Source: Sphingomonas aerolata
Lineage (GTDB): Bacteria > Pseudomonadota > Alphaproteobacteria > Sphingomonadales > Sphingomonadaceae
Assembly (NCBI RefSeq): GCF_003046295.1
Contig: NZ_PZZN01000002.1
Coordinates: 186,001-250,000, forward strand
Length of the DNA stretch: 64,000 nt
Direction: 5' to 3'
Below, in pieces: positions 1-10,123 of this stretch. Below the pieces are notes generated by a model that was given only the letters and a program-made list of their open reading frames with translations, was not told the origin of the DNA and made no database searches. Numbering within the stretch: position 1 is the first letter of the stretch; each line of letters opens with the position of its first letter. The position numbers were made by a program, and so were the translations under genes.

Positions 1-913
1 GCTTGTAGTCGAACGCGGTGCCCATGTCCGCCATCGGGCGGTTGGGGCGGACGGGCTGCATGCCCTCCTCGCCGTCATCGCCGGGCTCGCCGTCGATGTC
101 GTCCATCGACTCGTCGCTCTGCTCCTGGCCGTCGCTTTCCTCGTTCTGCTGCTCGGACTGTTCGCCGCGCGCCTCGACTTCGCCCTGGCCGTCCTCGCCC
201 TGGTCGTCGCCTTCGTCGCCCTCGTCCTGCTGCTGCTCGTCGGTGCCCTCGTCCTCGGAGCCGCCCTCTTCGCTCTCCTCGGGGACCTGGTCCGCCTGGA
301 CGAGCTCGAGCTCGGCGAGCATCTTGCGCGCCAGGCCCTGGAACGTCTTCTGGTCGTCGATCGCATAGGCCAGCGCGTCGAGATCGGTCTTCTGCTCGAT
401 CCACTCGCGCACCAGCGCGAGGCCGGGGGCGGCGACCGCGGGCGATTCCTGCCCGGTCAGCCGCTCGCGCACCATCAGCCCAAGCGCGGTCGACAACGGC
501 ACCTCGTCGCGGTTGCGCGCGCGCGTGATCGGGTCGGCGCGCAGCCGGACGTCGAGCGCCATGGCGAGATTGTCGCTGATCCCGGCATAGCCGCGCGAGC
601 CCAGCGCCTCGACGCGTGCGGTCTCGACCGCGTCGAACACCGCACGCGCGACCGCCTCGACCGGCGCGGCACGGTTGTGCAGCGCGATGTCGTGATGCTT
701 CAGCTGAAGCGCGAAGCCGTCGGCGAACCCGCGCGCTTCCGCGACCTGTTCGGGCGGCAGCGCGCGCGCGGGCATCGGCACCTTGATGTGCTTGCCCGAC
801 TGCGCCGGCGCGTCCGCGGTGAAGGCGAGCTCGACCTCGGGCTCCTCCGCGATCGCACGCGCGGTGCCAGCGAGAACCGCCTTGAACCGGTCGAGGGGCG
901 TTTCGTTCGCCAA
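1..913 (-). CDS. cobT: Cobaltochelatase subunit CobT (C-terminus off the window)
   Basis: Reads leftward and runs off the window edge, so only the N-terminal part is seen (about 304 residues). The start is a TTG four bases after the cobS stop; the protein begins MANETPLDRFKAVL, as is usual for this family. A helical N-terminal region is followed by a long acidic Glu/Asp/Gln-rich stretch (roughly residues 210-280), the characteristic linker of CobT before its C-terminal VWA/metal-binding domain, which lies outside. CobT and CobS together form the ATP-driven chaperone part of aerobic cobaltochelatase, which inserts cobalt into hydrogenobyrinic acid diamide. Adjacent to cobS and co-oriented, so one operon. 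Confidence 0.9.
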   Translation of the reverse strand, partial: MANETPLDRFKAVLAGTARAIAEEPEVELAFTADAPAQSGKHIKVPMPARALPPEQVAEARGFADGFALQLKHHDIALHNRAAPVEAVARAVFDAVETARVEALGSRGYAGISDNLAMALDVRLRADPITRARNRDEVPLSTALGLMVRERLTGQESPAVAAPGLALVREWIEQKTDLDALAYAIDDQKTFQGLARKMLAELELVQADQVPEESEEGGSEDEGTDEQQQDEGDEGDDQGEDGQGEVEARGEQSEQQNEESDGQEQSDESMDDIDGEPGDDGEEGMQPVRPNRPMADMGTAFDYK

Positions 914-917
914 GGCC

Positions 918-1922
918 TCAGGCCTTGCCCATCACGCTCTCGGGCAGGTCCTTGCCGAACACGCGCTGGTAATATTCCGCGACCAGCGACCGCTCTGCCT
1001 CGTCGCACTTGTTGAGGAACGACAGGCGGAACGCGAAGCCGACGTCACCGAAGATCAGCGCATTCTGCGCCCAGGTGATGACGGTACGCGGGCTCATCAC
1101 GGTTGAGATGTCGCCGTTGACGAAGCCCTTGCGGGTCATGTCGGCGACGCGGACCATGTTCTCGACGACCTTCTTGCCGTCTGGCTTGTCATATTCGCCC
1201 GACTTGGCGAGCACGATCTGCGCCTCGACCTTGGCGGGCAGATAGTTGAGCGTAACGACGATGTTCCAGCGGTCCATCTGGCCCTGGTTGATCTGCTGCG
1301 TGCCGTGATACAGCCCGCTGGTGTCGCCGAGGCCGACCGTGTTGGCGGTCGCGAACAGGCGGAACCACGGGTTCGGGCGGATCACGCGGTTCTGGTCAAG
1401 CAGGGTCAGCTTGCCCTCGGTCTCCAGCACGCGCTGGATCACGAACATCACGTCGGGACGCCCAGCGTCATATTCATCGAACACGAGCGCGGTCGGGGTC
1501 TGCAGCGCCCAGGGGAGCAGGCCTTCGCGGAACTCGGTGATCTGCTGGCCGTCCTTCAGGACGATCGCGTCGCGGCCGATCAGGTCGATGCGGCTGATAT
1601 GCGCATCGAGGTTGATGCGGATGCACGGCCATTTCAGGCGCGCCGCGACCTGTTCGATATGCGTCGACTTGCCGGTGCCGTGATAGCCCTGGACCATCAC
1701 GCGACGGTTGTGCGCAAAGCCCGCAAGGACCGCGAGCGTGGTGTCCGCGTCGAAGACATAGGCGGGGTCGAGATCGGGGACGCGCTCATCCGCCTCGGAG
1801 AAGGCGGGCACCTCCATGTCGGAATCGATCCCGAACATCTCGCGCACCTTCACCATGCGGTCGGGTGCGTCGAGAATCGTCGTCTCGCGGCTGTCGGGCT
1901 GGGTATTGGGGATATCGGTCAT
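918..1922 (-). CDS. cobS: Cobaltochelatase AAA+ subunit CobS
   Basis: 334 residues, the usual length of CobS. Walker A is visible as GYHGTGKST and Walker B as LVFDEYD, with the MoxR-like AAA+ layout and conserved [12 protein letters not shown] near the C-terminus. CobS hydrolyses ATP as a ring with CobT to power cobalt insertion by CobN in cobalamin synthesis. CobN is not in this window. The next gene, cobT, starts four bases after the stop, which implies translational coupling. No cobalamin riboswitch fold was recognised in the 150 bases between this gene and the glutamate dehydrogenase gene. Confidence 0.93.
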   Translation of the reverse strand: MTDIPNTQPDSRETTILDAPDRMVKVREMFGIDSDMEVPAFSEADERVPDLDPAYVFDADTTLAVLAGFAHNRRVMVQGYHGTGKSTHIEQVAARLKWPCIRINLDAHISRIDLIGRDAIVLKDGQQITEFREGLLPWALQTPTALVFDEYDAGRPDVMFVIQRVLETEGKLTLLDQNRVIRPNPWFRLFATANTVGLGDTSGLYHGTQQINQGQMDRWNIVVTLNYLPAKVEAQIVLAKSGEYDKPDGKKVVENMVRVADMTRKGFVNGDISTVMSPRTVITWAQNALIFGDVGFAFRLSFLNKCDEAERSLVAEYYQRVFGKDLPESVMGKA

Positions 1923-2075
1923 GCTGGCCTCGTGTTCCCGGTAGCTCTAGGCCAAGCGCGGGTGAATACTCAACCGCGACGTACGCGATTGTCGGGAAGA
2001 CATCATCGAACCGCCGGACGCGCGATGGGTTCCCGCCCCGCCGGGAATGTGGCGGGGCAGGGCTTCGGTTTGCGC

Positions 2076-5000
2076 CTATCGGCCGAGCAGCACGCGCGCC
2101 TGGCTGGCGATCTGCGCGAGCATCGCGGCGTTCGGGACGGCGGCGTGGCGTGCACGGTCGATCACCGCCTTGAACTGCGCGACGCGGGTGGCATTGCTCG
2201 CCAGCCACGTGTCGACCGCGCCCTGCGGATCCTTGGCCCCGCACCGTGCGAGGAACTCCAGCCGCAACTGCTGGAAATCGCGGGCAAGTCCGGCGATGAG
2301 AAGGCGTTCCCACGGATCCGACGGGGTGATCCGCGCGGCATTCGCCTGTGCCCAGTCGAGCCCGAGCGCCTGCCCCAGATGCGTGAAGGCGCGGGTCAGC
2401 ACCGCCTCGTCGAGCGCGAGGCGCTCGCCCAGATCGGCGAGCCCGACCGCACCGTCGAGCTCGAACAGCCGGACCACCTTGATCGCGAGGTCGTGCGGGG
2501 CACCTGCCGTCTCGAGCTGCGCGGCGATGCGGTCGCTCTGTGCGCTCGCCTCCTCGAGGAGCAGCGCCTTGGTCTGGCCATCGAGATGCGTGATCCCCTT
2601 GGCGAGGCGCGCGAGTACGGCACCGGGCATCGTGCCGGGCGCGGACACGCGCAGCAGATCCGCGATCTGCGAGCGCGTGGCGACCGCCACCTCGTCGAAT
2701 AGCGCGATGCGCGCGGCTTCGGGCATCGGTCGTGACTCGATGTCCGCCCAGAGCGAGGGCAGGTCGAACAGCCGTTCGGCGACGACGAACATCGCCGCGA
2801 TATCGCCCATCGCCGCGCCTTCCTCCTCGGCCAGCTCGAACGGGTGGAGCACGCCGAGCCGGTTGACGATGCGGTTGGCAAGCTTGGTCGCGACGATCTG
2901 GCCGCGCAGCCGGTGGTCGTCGATCGCCTGCGCGAAATGCTCGCGCATCGCGGCCGGGAAGGCGGCGTGAAGATCGGGCTTGAGCGCGGGGTCGTCGCCG
3001 AGCCCGGCGTGCTCGATCGAATCCTGCAGCGCGAGCTTCGCGGTGGCGAGCAGCACGGCGAGTTCCGGTCGCGTCAGGCCATGGCCGTCGAGCCCGCGGC
3101 GAAGCAGGTCGTCATTGGCGGCCAGCCCCTCGACCGCGCGATCGAGCCGTCCGCTGCCCTCGAAGATCTCGATGACGCGGACATAGCTGGGCATCGAGCC
3201 CGGCCCGCCGCCGCCGCCGGTCGCACCGCCAAGACCGCCGGGTCCCGCCAGCGCGCCCGCGCCTTCGGCGATCGACAGCGCGAGCGTCTGGAGCCGGTTG
3301 TCCTCGAGCACGAGATGCGCGACGTCGTCGGTCATGCTGGCGAGCAGCGCGTTGCGGTCCTCATAGCCCAGGCGCCCCTCGATCATCTCGCGGTTGAGCG
3401 CGATCTTGATGTTGACCTCGTTGTCCGAGCAGTCGACGCCCGCCGAATTGTCGATGAAGTCGGTGTTGATCCGCCCGCCGCGCTCGGAAAACGCGATGCG
3501 GGCGGCCTGCGTGACACCGAGATTGGCACCTTCGCCGATCGCGGTGACGCGCAGATCCTCGGCATTGACGCGCAGCCGGTCGTTGGCAGGATCGCCGACC
3601 TGGACGTTGTTCTCGGATGCCGCCTTCACATAGGTGCCGATGCCGCCGAACCAGAGCAGGTCGGCGGGCGCCTTCAGGATCGCGGAGATCAGCGCGCCGG
3701 GTTCGATCTCGTCGACCGCGATGCCGAGCACCGCCTGCGCCTGGGGCGAGAGACGGATGACCTTGGCGGTGCGCGGAAAGACGCCGCCGCCCTCGGAGAT
3801 CAGCGCGGTGTCGTAGTCCGCCCAGCTCGACCGGGGGAGGGCGAACATGCGCGCGCGCTCGTCCCAGCTTGCGGCGGGATCGGGGTTCGGATCGATGAAG
3901 ATGTGGCGATGGTCGAACGCCGCGACGATCTTGAGCGACTTCGACAGCAGCATGCCGTTGCCGAACACGTCGCCCGACATGTCGCCGCAGCCGACGACGG
4001 TGATCGGATCGCTCTGCACGTCGATGCCGCGCTCGGCGAAGTGACGCTGGACCGAGACCCAGGCGCCCTTGGCGGTGATGCCCATCGCCTTGTGATCATA
4101 GCCGACCGAGCCGCCGCTCGCGAACGCGTCGCCTAGCCAGAAATCACGCTCGAGCGCGAGCGCGTTGGCGACGTCGCTGAACGTCGCGGTGCCCTTGTCC
4201 GCGGCAACGACGAAATAGGGATCCTCGCCGTCGAGGATCGCGACGCCCGCCGGATGGACGACCTTGCCCTCGACGATGTTGTCGGTGATCGACAGCAGGG
4301 TGCGGATGAAGATCCGGTAGCTCTCGGTCCCTTCCGCCAGCCACGCGTCGCGGTTCGACGGGGCGGGGAGCTGTTTGGGATAGAAGCCGCCCTTTGCACC
4401 GGTCGGCACGATCACCGCGTTCTTCACGCGCTGCGCCTTCATGAGCCCGAGAATCTCGGTGCGGAAGTCGTCGCGGCGGTCGGACCAGCGCAGCCCGCCG
4501 CGCGCGACCGGGCCGGCGCGCAGATGGATGCCCTCGATCCGCGGGCTGTACACCCAGATCTCGCGCCATGGCACGGGCGCGGGGAGGCCGGGGATCAGGC
4601 GGCTGTCGAGCTTGAACGCAAGCGCCTCGGCCGCGGCGGGCGTGAAGGCGTTGGTGCGCAGCGTCGCGCCGACCAGGCTATGATAGGCGCGCAGGATGCG
4701 GTCGTCGTCGATCGCGGTCACAGCATCGAGTCCCGCTTCGATCGTCGCATCGGCGTCGGCGGGATGCCCGGCATCGGCCGGATCATGCGCGGCGGCGAAG
4801 CGCGCGATCAGCGCGGTCGCGACTCTCGGCGCGCGGCGCAGCGCGTCGACCACCGTCGTCAGGCCGTAGGGCAGTCCCGCCTGGCGCAGATAGCGGAACC
4901 AGGCGCGGAACAGCACGACCGCCTGCGGGCTCATCCCCACTTCGACGATCAGCCGGTTGAACGCATCGTTCTCGGCCGCGCCTTCGAGCACCGCGGCGAT

Positions 5001-6740
5001 CGCGCGCTCGAGCGTCGCGGCGTCGGCCTGCGCGACCGCATCGTTCGCCTCGAGCACGAAGTCGTGCACGAAGGGATCGCTGTCCTCCTGCAGCCGGGTC
5101 GGCAATTCGCCGATCACGCGGAAGCCGAAATTCTCGAGCACCGGCACGGCATCGGACAGCGGCAGCGCGCCGCCCAGCTTGTATATCTTGAGCTGGCGGT
5201 CTTCGCCGGGCGCGCTGGAGATCAGGCGCACGCCGCGCGAGCCCGGCCCGTCGAGCGCGGCGAGCCGCTGGATGTCCTCGGCGGCTTCGGCCGGGCTGCT
5301 GAGGTTGCGGTAGTTTTGCGGGAAGGCGGCGGCCCAGCGCAGCGCGAGGCGGGCGGCGCGCGGCGACGGCAATGTCTCGACCAGCGCGGCCTCGACGTCG
5401 GACACCCAGCCGCGGACCATCCGCTGCAGCCTGAGCGCGAGCGGCGCGACGTCGGGTACGCGGCCTTCGCCGCGCAGGTCGAGCGTGTAGCGCAGCATCG
5501 CGGTCTCGCCGTCCTCGAGCGCGATCGACCAGTTCAGCACGGTGGCATTCGCGGCCTCGGCGAGCATCTCGCCGATCGCGGTGCGGCGGCCGGTCGTGAC
5601 GTCGTCGCGCGGCAGCCAGACGAAGCCGAACAGATGGCGGCCGAGCGGCGATGCGACCAGCACCAGCGCGGGACGCGGCCGGTCGGCCAGGCTCATCGCG
5701 GTCAGCGCGAGTTCCTCGAGCGCGTCGGGCGCGAACGCGATCACCAGATCATGGGGCAGGGCGGTGAATGCGTGGGTCAGCGCCTTGCCCGCATGGCCGC
5801 GGGGATCGAACCCGAATTTCGCCTTCATCGCGGCAAGTCGCGTGCGCAGGATCGGCACGTCGCGCGGCATCGTCGCCAGCGCCGCACTGGTCCACAGACC
5901 GCTGTAGATCGACAGCCCCGCGATCGTCTCGCCCTCGATCACCGGCACGACGACCAGATCGAGCGGGACGGCGCGGTGGACGGTCGAGATCAGGTTCGAC
6001 TTCAGCAGCAGCGGGGCAAGATTGCCCGCCTCGAACCACTGGATCGCGAGCGCACGCGAGGCCTCCGCCAGGATCGGCACGGCATGCGGATTGCGCGCGA
6101 TGCCGAGCGCGGCGCCGCCGCTGCCGTCGCGGTGCCAGACCTGATGCCCGAGCAGCGTCAGATGACCGTCGAGGAACCAGCGCAGCAGCGCCGCGCCTTC
6201 TGCATCGGGGCCGTCGCTGTGGAGCAGCGCGATATCGGTCGCCATCGCGCCCTGCATCGCGCGCCAGTCCTTCACCGCCGCGCGCACATCGGCGAGCACG
6301 CCGGTCAGTTCCTCGATCAGCCCGCGCCGATCGCGGGCGTCCGCGCGCTCCATCTCGAGATAGATCATCGATTCGGCGGGACCGGTGTCGCCGATCGCCT
6401 GGAGCACGCCGTCGGGGCTGCGCGTCGTGTGAACGACCGGGTGGATGATGCGATCGATCGCGATGTCCTGCGCGGCGATTGCGGCGGAAATCGAATCGAC
6501 CAGGAATGGCATGTCGTCGTTGACGATCGCCAGCCGCATGCGGCGGCGCGTGTCGTCGGCGCTGATCGGTTCGAGCGCGATGGCGGGCGCGCCATCGTCG
6601 CGGCGAAGCGCCGTGGCGACGACGAAAGCCGCGGCGTGCGCCGCCTCCGTCGTGCCGAAGTCCTTGAGTTCGCCCGGAAGCGCGCGTTCGGTCAACCGGG
6701 CGGCGAGCGCGTCGGTCAGCGTCGTGGAAAGATCAGCCAT
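2076..6740 (-). CDS. Large NAD-specific glutamate dehydrogenase (Bac_GDH type)
   Basis: About 1554 residues from the Met of MADLSTTLTDAL, matching the 180 kDa class of NAD-dependent glutamate dehydrogenases (typically 1550-1650 residues). A more upstream ATG at 6776 would add 12 residues, but the chosen start looks more family-like. The catalytic core is visible in the middle: GGLRWSDRRDDFRTE, then VPTGAKGGFYPK with the catalytic-type lysines. ACT-like regulatory sequence occupies the N-terminal third. A Gly-rich insert (GGATGGGGGPGS) sits about 1190 residues in and is probably a loop. It converts glutamate to 2-oxoglutarate and ammonia with NAD+, usually for amino-acid catabolism. Cytosolic. 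Confidence 0.92.
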   Translation of the reverse strand: MADLSTTLTDALAARLTERALPGELKDFGTTEAAHAAAFVVATALRRDDGAPAIALEPISADDTRRRMRLAIVNDDMPFLVDSISAAIAAQDIAIDRIIHPVVHTTRSPDGVLQAIGDTGPAESMIYLEMERADARDRRGLIEELTGVLADVRAAVKDWRAMQGAMATDIALLHSDGPDAEGAALLRWFLDGHLTLLGHQVWHRDGSGGAALGIARNPHAVPILAEASRALAIQWFEAGNLAPLLLKSNLISTVHRAVPLDLVVVPVIEGETIAGLSIYSGLWTSAALATMPRDVPILRTRLAAMKAKFGFDPRGHAGKALTHAFTALPHDLVIAFAPDALEELALTAMSLADRPRPALVLVASPLGRHLFGFVWLPRDDVTTGRRTAIGEMLAEAANATVLNWSIALEDGETAMLRYTLDLRGEGRVPDVAPLALRLQRMVRGWVSDVEAALVETLPSPRAARLALRWAAAFPQNYRNLSSPAEAAEDIQRLAALDGPGSRGVRLISSAPGEDRQLKIYKLGGALPLSDAVPVLENFGFRVIGELPTRLQEDSDPFVHDFVLEANDAVAQADAATLERAIAAVLEGAAENDAFNRLIVEVGMSPQAVVLFRAWFRYLRQAGLPYGLTTVVDALRRAPRVATALIARFAAAHDPADAGHPADADATIEAGLDAVTAIDDDRILRAYHSLVGATLRTNAFTPAAAEALAFKLDSRLIPGLPAPVPWREIWVYSPRIEGIHLRAGPVARGGLRWSDRRDDFRTEILGLMKAQRVKNAVIVPTGAKGGFYPKQLPAPSNRDAWLAEGTESYRIFIRTLLSITDNIVEGKVVHPAGVAILDGEDPYFVVAADKGTATFSDVANALALERDFWLGDAFASGGSVGYDHKAMGITAKGAWVSVQRHFAERGIDVQSDPITVVGCGDMSGDVFGNGMLLSKSLKIVAAFDHRHIFIDPNPDPAASWDERARMFALPRSSWADYDTALISEGGGVFPRTAKVIRLSPQAQAVLGIAVDEIEPGALISAILKAPADLLWFGGIGTYVKAASENNVQVGDPANDRLRVNAEDLRVTAIGEGANLGVTQAARIAFSERGGRINTDFIDNSAGVDCSDNEVNIKIALNREMIEGRLGYEDRNALLASMTDDVAHLVLEDNRLQTLALSIAEGAGALAGPGGLGGATGGGGGPGSMPSYVRVIEIFEGSGRLDRAVEGLAANDDLLRRGLDGHGLTRPELAVLLATAKLALQDSIEHAGLGDDPALKPDLHAAFPAAMREHFAQAIDDHRLRGQIVATKLANRIVNRLGVLHPFELAEEEGAAMGDIAAMFVVAERLFDLPSLWADIESRPMPEAARIALFDEVAVATRSQIADLLRVSAPGTMPGAVLARLAKGITHLDGQTKALLLEEASAQSDRIAAQLETAGAPHDLAIKVVRLFELDGAVGLADLGERLALDEAVLTRAFTHLGQALGLDWAQANAARITPSDPWERLLIAGLARDFQQLRLEFLARCGAKDPQGAVDTWLASNATRVAQFKAVIDRARHAAVPNAAMLAQIASQARVLLGR

Positions 6741-6855
6741 GACCGCGCCTATGCGCCGGGTACGATACGACCTCAAGGCTTGTGGCAGGTGCGAACACCG
6801 CTGTTGCGGTGCAGCATTCGGATGCGCAACGGCGCCGCGCGAACACGGTTTTCTG

Positions 6856-7866
6856 CTACCCGATCGCGGCCATGGCCTGCGCGGTGATGGCCGCGTCGTC
6901 GGTGATCGTGCCTATGATGTCGAGCCCGCCATCCACCCCCGCGCGGGCGACGAGCAGGACGATCGCGCCGGGCTCCGCGTCGGTCCGGAGCACGACATGC
7001 GCCAGCGTGTCGGGTGCCGGGCCATCGGTCGGGCTGGTCGCCGCTATGGGGTCGGCGAATTCTGCGCTCGGCCCGTCGGCCCAGATCGGCACGCCCGGCG
7101 AGGTGGCGGGCGCGTGCCCGGTCGAGGCCAGCGACGCGCCCAGCCCCGGCATCGTCGGCGCGTGGCGAGCATAGGCGGTGAGCCCGGACGCGGGCACCGG
7201 CGCGGCGCGAACCGCCGCCTCGAGCTCGGCGGCGAGCGTCGCCTGCATCCGGTCGTCGGCGAGCTCCTTCCAGTTGATCACGCCATACAGGAAATCGATG
7301 CCCTCGTCGCTCGACGAGAACGGCATGAGGATGCCGCGGTACAGCGTCGTCCGCCCGCGACTGTTGACGAATTCGGCCTCGAACCCGATCGGCGCGCGAT
7401 TCGCGATGATCTGCAGATAATGATCGGTCAGCCGCGACAGCAGCGACCGGCTCGGCACGTCGGCGATCGACGTGATCGGCCCGACCAGCCCGCATTCCTC
7501 GCGCAGCTTGGCGCCGAGATAGGCGATTCGCGGATCGTCGATCGTCATCACCGCCGCGGCATCCCGATCCGCACCCGTGCCCGGATCGGTGCGGAAGTCG
7601 AGCAGCACGCTGTGCGGGCCGAAATCGGCGATCGAGCCGGGATCGAGGTCCGCGATCGTCGGATAGGGGCGCCCCCTCAGCAGCGACACCCAGTGGTTAT
7701 AGGCGCGGACATGCATCCGGCGTTCGTCCCCGCCCAGATCGAACATCACGTCGTTGACGCCCGCGTCGGTCGCCCCGCCGGGAAGCCCCGCACCGGTCTC
7801 GTCGATCTCGCCGTATTCGCCGTCCGGCTCGCGTCGCATGCCCATACCGAAAACTTCCCCGTTCAC
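6856..7866 (-). CDS. PAS-domain protein (PAS_5 type)
   Basis: 336 residues. The N-terminal third carries a PAS_5-like block (RAYNHWVSLLRGRPYPTIAD followed by FGPHSVLLDF), a family common in alphaproteobacteria. The rest includes a second sensor-like region (TLYRGILMPFSSSDEGIDFLYGVINW). The C-terminal 120 residues are Ala/Pro-rich with no recognised domain. No kinase, GGDEF or methyl-accepting output domain is visible, so its signalling partner is unknown. It lies between the glutamate dehydrogenase gene and tRNA-Thr and reads away from the tRNA, in ordinary core-type sequence. Confidence 0.7.
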   Translation of the reverse strand: MNGEVFGMGMRREPDGEYGEIDETGAGLPGGATDAGVNDVMFDLGGDERRMHVRAYNHWVSLLRGRPYPTIADLDPGSIADFGPHSVLLDFRTDPGTGADRDAAAVMTIDDPRIAYLGAKLREECGLVGPITSIADVPSRSLLSRLTDHYLQIIANRAPIGFEAEFVNSRGRTTLYRGILMPFSSSDEGIDFLYGVINWKELADDRMQATLAAELEAAVRAAPVPASGLTAYARHAPTMPGLGASLASTGHAPATSPGVPIWADGPSAEFADPIAATSPTDGPAPDTLAHVVLRTDAEPGAIVLLVARAGVDGGLDIIGTITDDAAITAQAMAAIG

Positions 7867-7982
7867 TTACGGCTGCTTGTGCACGCTGCTTGGTAAACGG
7901 CACGTAAATGCGGGTTAGCGCTTGTCACGGCAAATTTCCCCTGTTAAGCGCCGCCCCCTCGACCGGAGATATCCGTCATCGG

Positions 7983-8058
7983 GCCGCTTTAGCTCAGCTG
8001 GTAGAGCATCGCATTCGTAATGCGGGGGTCACAGGTTCGAGTCCTGTAAGCGGCACCA
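7983..8058 (+). tRNA. tRNA-Thr (anticodon CGT)
   Basis: A 76-base cloverleaf with encoded CCA. Acceptor GCCGCTT pairs with AAGCGGC, the D arm is GCTC...GAGC, the anticodon loop TTCGTAA gives anticodon CGT, and the T arm is ACAGG-TTCGAGT-CCTGT. The island is inserted in its 3' half; the island end restores the full tRNA sequence, so the gene should still work. Confidence 0.97.
8009..8052 (+). repeat. Left attachment site (attL) within tRNA-Thr
   Basis: This 44-base stretch runs from the anticodon stem to the acceptor stem of tRNA-Thr and is repeated exactly, in the same orientation, at 59338-59381. After it the two copies differ by one base (GGCACCA here, GCACCA there). A direct repeat of a tRNA 3' end is the classic product of tyrosine-integrase insertion, so this marks the left boundary of a 51 kb island. 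Confidence 0.93.
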
Positions 8059-8379
8059 CCTTAAATCGTTGAAATCCTTGAACTTTATTGGCGACTTGTC
8101 GCCTGAAGCCTCGGCAGATCTGCGTTTTGGTATCGCGGTGGTATCGCAAGCCCACGTTCCGGTCGCTTAGCCCGCCGCAGCCGGGTTGGACGACTGTGCT
8201 TCCACGTCCCCCCGGCATCGTATGATTCGCAACGCGGCCACCCCCGTGAGCCGACTGCCTCGCGCAGCGGTGCCGCGCCACAACACGTCGGGCTGGACGC
8301 TTACCTTTTCGATGCCTTCGCAAACGCCCGCTTTCGGCTCGCGCGCTTACCCTGCGACAGCGTCGTCGCACGAATCGTT
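8059..8379. other. Left island end, no intact gene; doubled TGGTATCGC motif at 8129-8150
   Basis: About 320 bases between the tRNA and the umuD promoter. I see no convincing gene. At 8129-8150 the nonamer TGGTATCGC occurs twice in tandem, 11 bases apart. The same doubled motif, same strand and spacing, occurs at 59238-59259, about 80 bases inside the other island end. Arm-type integrase binding sites are one explanation; remnants of an integrase gene end are another. Confidence 0.5.
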
Positions 8380-8394
8380 GTTCACTTTCTGTTC
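8380..8394 (+). promoter_or_regulatory. LexA (SOS) box upstream of umuDC
   Basis: Exact GTTC-N7-GTTC (spacer ACTTTCT), the direct-repeat LexA operator known from alphaproteobacteria such as Caulobacter and Rhodobacter. It ends 38 bases before the umuD start codon, a natural position for repression. It implies that umuDC is induced by DNA damage. Confidence 0.8.
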
Positions 8395-8432
8395 TTGCGC
8401 TCTAAAGGGCTGGCCGGAAAAGGAATCGTCCC

Positions 8433-8858
8433 ATGAGCAGCTTGAGGCTCCACGAATTACCGTTCGAATTGGTGCCGCGCGAGGTCCCGTTCTTCCTGTG
8501 TCACACGCCGGCCGGGTTCCCGTCACCGGCGCAGGATGACATGGAGGAACCAATTGATCTTGGTGCCTGGCTCGTTGAGCACCCCGCTGCGAGCTACATC
8601 ATGCGGGTCGAAGGGCGATCGATGGCGGGCGCCGGAATCAACGACGGTGATCTGATCGTCGTCAATCGCGCCAAGCAACCCAAGGCCGGTGCGATCGTCG
8701 TCGCCTTGGTGCACGGCGAGCGGACGTTAAAACGGCTTCGGCATATGGATGGGCGGCACTGGCTCGTGCCCGAGGCCGAGGGCTTCCCGCACATCCTTGT
8801 CGACGAATATGTCGAGATATGGGGCGTCGTCGTCGGCGTGGCGCGCAAGGTGCCATGA
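8433..8858 (+). CDS. umuD: UmuD-like SOS mutagenesis protein (S24 family)
   Basis: 141 residues, the standard UmuD size. The self-cleavage site is Ala27-Gly28 (HTPAGFP); the catalytic dyad is Ser63 in [10 protein letters not shown] and Lys100 in GERTLKRL. RecA-stimulated autocleavage would give UmuD', which joins UmuC as DNA polymerase V for translesion synthesis. It sits 38 bases downstream of a LexA box and overlaps umuC by four bases (ATGA), so the two form an SOS operon. The location at the very edge of the island suggests that it travels as mobile-element cargo. Confidence 0.92.
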   Translation: MSSLRLHELPFELVPREVPFFLCHTPAGFPSPAQDDMEEPIDLGAWLVEHPAASYIMRVEGRSMAGAGINDGDLIVVNRAKQPKAGAIVVALVHGERTLKRLRHMDGRHWLVPEAEGFPHILVDEYVEIWGVVVGVARKVP

Positions 8859-10123
8859 GCGCGCCCATCGCGCTGATCGACTGCAACAACTACTACGTCA
8901 GCTGCGAACGGGCGTTTGATAGCAGCCTCGTCGGCGTGCCGGTCATCGTGCTGTCGAACAATGACGGCTGCGCGATCGCTCGTTCGGCCGAAGCCAAGGC
9001 GCTCGGCATAAAGATGGGCGATCCGATCCACCACCTGCGCGATGTGGTCCGCCGGCACGGTATCCGGGTCCTTTCCTCGAACTACACGCTGTATGGCGAC
9101 ATGCAGCGCCGCGTCATTGCCGCCTGCGAACCCTTCGCGCGTGACTTCGAGATCTATTCGATCGACGAGACCTTTCTGGACCTCGCCGGATTTGAGGGCA
9201 GGGACCTTGTCGACCACGCGCGTGCGATGCGGGAGCAAGTTCGTCTGTGGACGACGATACCGACATGTGTGGGCATTGCTGAGACCAAGACGCTGGCCAA
9301 GCTGGCGAATGCTGCGGCCAAGAAGGACGCCCGGTTCGAAGGGGTCGCTGATCTGCGCGATGACGCCGTTCGTCGCGAGGTTATGGATGCGTTCGCCGTC
9401 GGCGACGTCTGGGGCGTGGGCGGTGCAACAGCCAGGAAGCTCACGGATCTTGGGGTGCACACCGCGGGCGCACTGCGAGACATGCCGATGAAGCAGGCGC
9501 GCGCCGTCGGGACGGTCGTGCTCGAGCGGCTGGTCGCCGAGCTGCGAGGCGTGCCCTCGGATGCCGTCGAGTCCGTCGCGCCCCGTCGAAAGGGCATGGC
9601 GGTAACCCGCTCGTTCGGCACGCCGGTTTGCGACTTTGACCGGATGATGGGCGCCTTGTCGCAATATGCGCTGCGCGCCGGCGAGAAGCTGCGGATGCAC
9701 GGGCTCGTCGCGGGGCGGCTTACGGCCTTCTTCCACACCAATCGTAACAGGCCAGATCGACCGCAATATGGGGGATCTCGCACGGTCACGCTCCATCCCA
9801 TGTCGAGCGATAGCTTTGAATTGATCGCGGCAGCACGACGTGCAGCGGAAAGGGCGTGGCGCGACGGTTATGCCTATACTAAGGCCGGTATCCTGCTCGA
9901 CGACCTTGTGCCTGAAGCCGAGCGGCCACGGACTCTGTTCGAGGCGGATACGGCGAAACGCGACCGCCTGATGGGAGCGCTCGACGCGATTAACGCCAAG
10001 TTTGGCACTTGGACGGCGGTGACCGCGACCCAGGGCTTTAAGCGAGAGTGGAAGCTGCGGTCAGAAATGCGGTCGCCGGCATGGACGACAAAGATTGCCG
10101 ACGTCCCGATGGTCCGCGCATGA
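8855..10123 (+). CDS. umuC: UmuC-like Y-family DNA polymerase
   Basis: 422 residues from the ATG that overlaps the umuD stop. It starts [19 protein letters not shown] with the Y-family metal site (Asp9) and has SIDETFLDL with Asp104-Glu105 as the catalytic pair; the C-terminal little-finger and UmuC tail ([18 protein letters not shown]) are complete. It acts as the catalytic subunit of polymerase V in error-prone bypass of lesions. Its last 80 codons plus about 60 downstream bases are duplicated at 49083-49398, and an internal segment is found broken on the opposite strand at 58954-59222. Confidence 0.93.
   Translation: MSAPIALIDCNNYYVSCERAFDSSLVGVPVIVLSNNDGCAIARSAEAKALGIKMGDPIHHLRDVVRRHGIRVLSSNYTLYGDMQRRVIAACEPFARDFEIYSIDETFLDLAGFEGRDLVDHARAMREQVRLWTTIPTCVGIAETKTLAKLANAAAKKDARFEGVADLRDDAVRREVMDAFAVGDVWGVGGATARKLTDLGVHTAGALRDMPMKQARAVGTVVLERLVAELRGVPSDAVESVAPRRKGMAVTRSFGTPVCDFDRMMGALSQYALRAGEKLRMHGLVAGRLTAFFHTNRNRPDRPQYGGSRTVTLHPMSSDSFELIAAARRAAERAWRDGYAYTKAGILLDDLVPEAERPRTLFEADTAKRDRLMGALDAINAKFGTWTAVTATQGFKREWKLRSEMRSPAWTTKIADVPMVRA

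Noticed and set aside
1923..2075. Cobalamin riboswitch near cobS
   Set aside because: The gap is only about 150 bases and lies upstream of cobS, but I could not find the B12-box or the expected stems, so nothing was called.
2047..6887. Long open frames on the + strand opposite the glutamate dehydrogenase gene
   Set aside because: They are antisense shadows produced by high third-position GC; their proteins are Arg/Ala-rich and have no recognisable domain.
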